Part shown: positions 7,374 to 9,870 of the stretch, piece by piece
How the letters are laid out: each line of letters opens with the position of its first letter
How positions within the stretch are numbered: position 1 is the stretch's first letter
Origin: Bacteriovoracales bacterium
GTDB lineage: Bacteria; Bdellovibrionota; Bacteriovoracia; Bacteriovoracales; Bacteriovoracaceae
Length of the DNA: 9,870 bases
Direction: 5' to 3'
NCBI GenBank assembly: GCA_007117175.1
Contig: SKGZ01000275.1
Coordinates: 1-9,870, forward strand
Position numbers and translations under genes: made by a program
The notes under the pieces: generated by a model
The model's database searches: none
What the model saw: the letters and a program-made list of their open reading frames with translations, nothing else
Told to the model about the DNA's origin: nothing

Positions 7374-7402
7374 TTTATACACACCATGAAATATTTACAA
7401 AG
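7374..7402 (-). promoter_or_regulatory. Possible promoter for cdnL
   Basis: On the minus strand TATAAA (7379-7374) is a fair -10 element. TTGTAA (7400-7395) or TTTGTA (7401-7396) could be a -35 with a 15- or 16-nt spacer. Transcription would begin near 7367 and give a leader of about 60 nt before the TTG start. This would put the distal ATG at 7387 upstream of the mRNA start. The -35 match and spacing are mediocre. Confidence 0.3.
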
Positions 7403-7417
7403 TGATATTACAAAGTG
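7391..7417. repeat. Tandem direct repeat in the divergent cdnL/secreted-protein gap
   Basis: Two adjacent copies of ATATTACAAAGTG stand at 7391-7404 (with one extra T) and 7405-7417. The shared ten bases TTACAAAGTG recur with a 13-nt period. They sit in the only non-coding gap between the divergently transcribed cdnL and the secreted-protein gene, and overlap the possible -35 region of cdnL. A regulator-binding site is a reasonable guess, but an AT-rich slippage repeat cannot be excluded. Confidence 0.6.
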
Positions 7418-7443
7418 TTTTTTAAATGTTAGTTAGGTATTTC

Positions 7444-8007
7444 ATGAAGACAATGATTCTCTCTTATTTGATATTATTCTCTTTTTCTGTTTTGGCTCAA
7501 AGCTATCAAGGTACAGTGACTCGAAGTAATCTTGTTATTCGAGTTAATGATGTTTTCTCTACTGTCAGCTGGACAATGCTTGAACTCGAGAACGGTCAAA
7601 AATTAAATCTCTGTGCTAATATTCCTCTCAGATGTCAAAGACAAATCTGTTGCTTCAGCGATCGCTTTGATTCACTCATCGGCAGACAGATTAGTATCAA
7701 AGGTCATGTTCAACCTTCTCGTTCAATCTACCCTGGCATGAGTGAGCATAATCTTATTGTCAATTTAAGACCTAGAAGACTAGCCGATCAAGTCGATATA
7801 CTTGATCAGCAAACTGAAATCAGAGGATTGGTCACAAGAGTCAGAAATGGTTTATTTAAAAGATCGCTTTTTTATGTTGATAACATCCAACTCAAACCAG
7901 GTCTATTGACTCGACTTCGATCTCTTGGCAATAAAGAGTGCGTGCTCTCTGGAGACTTGCAAGAAAACGTTTTAAGAGTCCACAAGGCTCGCTGCCTTAA
8001 GAAATAA
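7444..8007 (+). CDS. Predicted secreted protein of unknown function
   Basis: I do not recognise a family. The 187-residue product starts with a clear Sec signal peptide: MKTM, a hydrophobic stretch to about residue 17, and a VLA/QS signal peptidase I site after Ala18. The mature part of about 169 residues is rich in beta-strand-like segments and basic residues. It has six cysteines (57, 64, 69, 70, 166, 184), fitting disulfides in an oxidising compartment. Two stretches begin alike, YQGTVTR (21-27) and IRGLVTR (126-132), each followed by alternating hydrophobic residues, and later come IKGHV (85-89) and LSGDL (168-172). This hints at two small OB-like barrels, but that is inference. The start ATG 7444 has AGG 6 nt upstream; an in-frame ATG at 7426 lacks one and would spoil the signal peptide. 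No strong terminator follows. Confidence 0.75.
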   Translation: MKTMILSYLILFSFSVLAQSYQGTVTRSNLVIRVNDVFSTVSWTMLELENGQKLNLCANIPLRCQRQICCFSDRFDSLIGRQISIKGHVQPSRSIYPGMSEHNLIVNLRPRRLADQVDILDQQTEIRGLVTRVRNGLFKRSLFYVDNIQLKPGLLTRLRSLGNKECVLSGDLQENVLRVHKARCLKK

Positions 8008-8019
8008 ATACACTGAACA

Positions 8020-8035
8020 GCCATAAAAACATGGC
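8020..8035 (+). terminator. Weak hairpin after the secreted-protein gene
   Basis: GCCAT (8020-8024) and ATGGC (8031-8035) form a 5-bp stem with a six-base loop, 12 nt after the stop codon at 8007. Only three T follow closely, so this is at best a poor terminator. Confidence 0.2.
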
Positions 8036-8105
8036 ACTTTCCAGTCACTCAGCAATGCTTCTTTCCCTATTTCAGGGGGGTTCAGCGCTTTTTCTTATTT
8101 TTCTT

Positions 8106-8111
8106 TATAAT
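8106..8111 (+). promoter_or_regulatory. Possible -10 element for the lipoprotein gene
   Basis: A perfect TATAAT stands 7 nt before the ATG at 8119, after a pyrimidine-rich tract (8088-8106). A start site at the usual distance would fall on or next to the ATG, implying a leaderless mRNA. No good -35 was found at 16-18 nt; TTCAGC at 8081-8086 is a poor match at 19 nt. The rest of the gap 8008-8118 holds only the weak hairpin and a distant CTGAAC/GTTCAG inverted repeat. Confidence 0.35.
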
Positions 8112-8118
8112 CTGAGCT

Positions 8119-9036
8119 ATGAAAACAAAACCTTTCTTATTCTTAGTTTTTTTAGTCTCTTGCTCTGATCAAGGTGGTCAGTATCAACGCTATCTCAGTT
8201 TGCCTATCCCAGAAAATCCTATCGCAGAAGATCCTATTGCAACCCCCACTCCTCCTTCCCAGGATCCTTCTCCTCCAGGATTACCACCAGAAGTCCCACC
8301 AGGTGATGGTACTCTACCTGAAATTGATCCCGAAGCTCCTAATGCTCCCTTGTGCCAAGAATACCTTGAGTTTTGCAATCTGCCAGAAGATCATCAATTC
8401 TTATTAATGGTTTTTGATGCGGGAGGCATAGATGGTTTTATGGGGCCCAATGGTGAACCCCACCTTGGCCTCTATCCACCGTCTCAAGCTTTTATCGATG
8501 CTATGCTCGATCGCCACACTAGAGAAGATGGCAGTCTTGCTCAGCATCTTGGTGAATTTGATCGTCGCAGAAGATATGCCCACGATCGCTATATTCTAGC
8601 GGAAATTAATTTGGAAAATGTCATCGATTGGGAAAGTGAAAAAATTCACTGTGCTGCGGCCACCGTAACTGGTCGCTTTCGCAGTGGACTCTTTGACACA
8701 GACTCTTTTAGTGCTGATGTTGTTCCTTATGGCAGTGAAGTCGGAATTCGTGATTACCAACAAGAGCTCCCCTACTTTGCCAGTGCTCATTTTAATATTA
8801 GCCGAGACAATGTGTTGTGGCGCAGTGAAGATTACTTTGGTTTTGATCAAGTTTTCAATGCGGGAATCTTACTCAATAACACTCCCCTGGACAATATTGT
8901 CTCTTATCGCACCTCGGATCATAATGGACTAACTTGGCTTGAGGCCATAGAACATTACCAATCAGTTCGATTGCACTATCAAGATGATGCTGATATCGAG
9001 ACCGCTCAATTTTGCTTCTACTACGGTAGCCGCTAA
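8119..9036 (+). CDS. Predicted outer-membrane lipoprotein of unknown function
   Basis: The 305-residue product begins with a short type II signal peptide, MKTKPFLFLVFLVSC, with a lipobox LVSC and lipidated Cys15. Ser follows at +2 rather than Asp, so transfer to the outer membrane is expected if Lol rules apply. Residues 29-78 are a proline- and acid-rich stalk that includes a five-residue duplication, ENPIA/EDPIA (32-41). The rest (79-305) is an acidic, aromatic-rich globular domain that I cannot assign. Landmarks are Cys79/Cys86, VFDAGGIDGFMGPNGEP (98-114), RRRRYAHDRYILAEINLENVIDW (149-171), Cys178 and a C-terminal QFCFYYGSR with Cys298. No catalytic motif is evident. The start is fixed by the signal peptide, as the next Met is residue 97. 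No Shine-Dalgarno site precedes it. It ends one nucleotide from the convergent protease gene. Confidence 0.8.
   Translation: MKTKPFLFLVFLVSCSDQGGQYQRYLSLPIPENPIAEDPIATPTPPSQDPSPPGLPPEVPPGDGTLPEIDPEAPNAPLCQEYLEFCNLPEDHQFLLMVFDAGGIDGFMGPNGEPHLGLYPPSQAFIDAMLDRHTREDGSLAQHLGEFDRRRRYAHDRYILAEINLENVIDWESEKIHCAAATVTGRFRSGLFDTDSFSADVVPYGSEVGIRDYQQELPYFASAHFNISRDNVLWRSEDYFGFDQVFNAGILLNNTPLDNIVSYRTSDHNGLTWLEAIEHYQSVRLHYQDDADIETAQFCFYYGSR
8212..8241 (+). repeat. Imperfect 15-bp tandem duplication in the lipoprotein stalk
   Basis: Two adjacent 15-base units, GAAAATCCTATCGCA (8212-8226) and GAAGATCCTATTGCA (8227-8241), match at 13 of 15 positions and are in frame. They encode ENPIA and EDPIA. This is the kind of short duplication by which proline-rich linkers change length. 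Confidence 0.7.
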
Positions 9037-9037
9037 A

Positions 9038-9870
9038 TTAATAAGGCAGGCGACAGCCCTCAACCGTTAGATCAATTTTGCCATTTTGATTAAGGCAGCT
9101 GTAGATCCAATAGGTTTGTTGTCCATAGCGGGCCTGTTGTCGAACAGTAATTTGTCCAGTTTGATCTACTTCACAGGGATTATGAAGCGAACAGCGAGCA
9201 CCACCAGTATAAGAGGTATTATTAACTCCGATGACTGTCCGAGTGCCTCTTTCAATGAGTGGTGAGCCAGATGTTCCGCCTATAGTATTACAACCAGGTG
9301 TATAGCGAATCGAATCACTCCAGGCCCAACGATCTTCTTTAAGCTTAAAGACAAATTGATCAATATCACATTGATACAAACGACTCCAATAACCTGAAAC
9401 TATATCGATTGGCGTTCCTTCTCGAGGTCTTTGTGAACTCAGTACAAAAGGCCTGACTCCGGTTCGTTCCAAGATCTCATCATAGGTTTCATTAAGCTCA
9501 TACAGAGCAAAATCAGTTTTGCTCATAGTGGCATAAACTAAGTATTGAGCTCGCACTCTATAACTTCTGCGATTGGTATCATAAAGAGTCATTGATCGAT
9601 TATTGGCCTCATAAACAATTTGCTGGTCAGGATTGAGAAAACCTCGTCTTAAGCAATGGCCATTAGTTGCCACCAATGCGTAGTCACTACTGGCTTGACC
9701 TTCTAGTGTGACTAAAGCAGCAGAACAATTGGAAAGTTTCACAATGCCTTCAAAGTCAATATTATTATGTCTAGAGCTTAAGAGAAGCGGTTGATGATCT
9801 TGCTCTTCAATCAATGGCAGCGAAAAGGCCAACACAGATGTTGATACAAATAATGATAACAAAATAACAA
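9038..9870 (-). CDS. Secreted chymotrypsin-fold serine protease (5' end outside window)
   Basis: The frame is open to the window edge. The first visible residues, VILLSLFVSTSVLAFS, are the hydrophobic part of a Sec signal peptide, so the true start lies beyond 9870 and the in-frame TTG at 9862 is not it. Numbered from that TTG codon, the triad is H69 (VATNGHCL), D117 (SKTDFALYEL) and S198 (GGTSGSPL). Eight cysteines (46, 70, 165, 191, 224, 230, 256, 270) follow; 46-70 would match the His-loop disulfide of chymotrypsin. The residue before the serine is Thr, not the Asp194 of zymogen-type enzymes, and the position six before it (S1 pocket base in trypsin) is Asn192, so trypsin specificity is not expected. 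GTSGSP is closer to V8-type bacterial enzymes. The protein probably acts in the periplasm or outside the cell. Substrate unknown. Confidence 0.88.
   Translation of the reverse strand, partial: VILLSLFVSTSVLAFSLPLIEEQDHQPLLLSSRHNNIDFEGIVKLSNCSAALVTLEGQASSDYALVATNGHCLRRGFLNPDQQIVYEANNRSMTLYDTNRRSYRVRAQYLVYATMSKTDFALYELNETYDEILERTGVRPFVLSSQRPREGTPIDIVSGYWSRLYQCDIDQFVFKLKEDRWAWSDSIRYTPGCNTIGGTSGSPLIERGTRTVIGVNNTSYTGGARCSLHNPCEVDQTGQITVRQQARYGQQTYWIYSCLNQNGKIDLTVEGCRLPY

Noticed and set aside
7307..7387. 27-codon N-terminal extension of CdnL from ATG 7387
   Set aside because: There is no Shine-Dalgarno site, no family similarity in the extra residues, and a likely promoter -10 lies just downstream of that ATG.
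7426..7443. Earlier in-frame ATG for the secreted protein at 7426
   Set aside because: It would add MLVRYF ahead of the signal peptide and has no ribosome site at a good distance, whereas ATG 7444 has AGG 6 nt upstream and gives a normal signal sequence.
7658..7665. GCGATCGC, the octamer highly iterated in cyanobacteria
   Set aside because: Only one full copy was noticed, and nothing else in the window suggests a cyanobacterium.
7786..7807. Inverted repeat GATCAAGT/ACTTGATC with a 6-nt centre inside the secreted-protein gene
   Set aside because: It lies in the middle of a coding region, encodes ordinary residues, has no T-run, and one 8-bp palindrome is weak evidence for an operator.
8013..8085. 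CTGAAC/GTTCAG inverted repeat flanking the gap before the lipoprotein gene, as a terminator or small RNA
   Set aside because: The 6-bp stem encloses about 60 nt without strong internal pairing, so a stable structure is not supported.
8190..8378. Minus-strand reading frame rich in Gly and Ser
   Set aside because: It is the antisense of the proline-rich stalk codons of the lipoprotein; composition alone keeps it open.
9860..9862. TTG at 9862 as the protease start codon
   Set aside because: The frame stays open and hydrophobic to the window edge, and a signal peptide starting here would lack a basic N-terminus; the real start is outside.

Overview
The window looks like bacterial chromosome of low to medium GC (roughly 40%) with very tight gene packing. 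A CdnL/CarD-type regulator, Sec signal peptides, an outer-membrane-type lipoprotein and a secreted chymotrypsin-fold protease suggest a Gram-negative, delta-proteobacterial or Bdellovibrionota-like organism. That placement is inferred from protein character, not from a marker gene. No rRNA, tRNA, CRISPR array, insertion sequence, integrase or phage gene was seen.

Region 1 (1-6858, + strand) is a pyrimidine operon running pyrC (3' end only), carA, carB, pyrF, pyrE, pyrD. Together these encode carbamoyl-phosphate synthesis (CarAB), dihydroorotate formation (PyrC), its oxidation by a class 2 quinone-linked dehydrogenase (PyrD), phosphoribosylation (PyrE) and decarboxylation to UMP (PyrF). Only aspartate carbamoyltransferase (pyrB) is missing, and it may lie upstream of the window. 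Every gene overlaps the next, by 11, 59, 4, 20 and 17 nt, so the genes are probably co-transcribed and translationally coupled. The operon promoter is outside the window. CarB keeps the residues that bind the feedback inhibitor UMP in E. coli.

Region 2 (6827-7443) holds a CdnL/CarD-family RNA polymerase-binding regulator on the minus strand. Its 3' end overlaps pyrD by 32 nt. Its best start is a TTG with a strong Shine-Dalgarno sequence, 27 codons inside the longest reading frame. The divergent gap upstream carries a tandem 13-nt repeat that could be an operator.

Region 3 (7444-9870) encodes three exported proteins: a cysteine-containing secreted protein of unknown function (+), a lipoprotein with a proline-rich stalk and an unrecognised domain (+), and a chymotrypsin-fold serine protease (-) whose signal peptide runs off the window end. 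The last two genes converge with a single nucleotide between their stop codons.

I do not see a clearly new multi-gene system. The pyr operon is ordinary in function. The less explained parts are the 59-nt carA/carB overlap, the cdnL leader and its upstream repeat, and the two exported proteins without a recognisable family.
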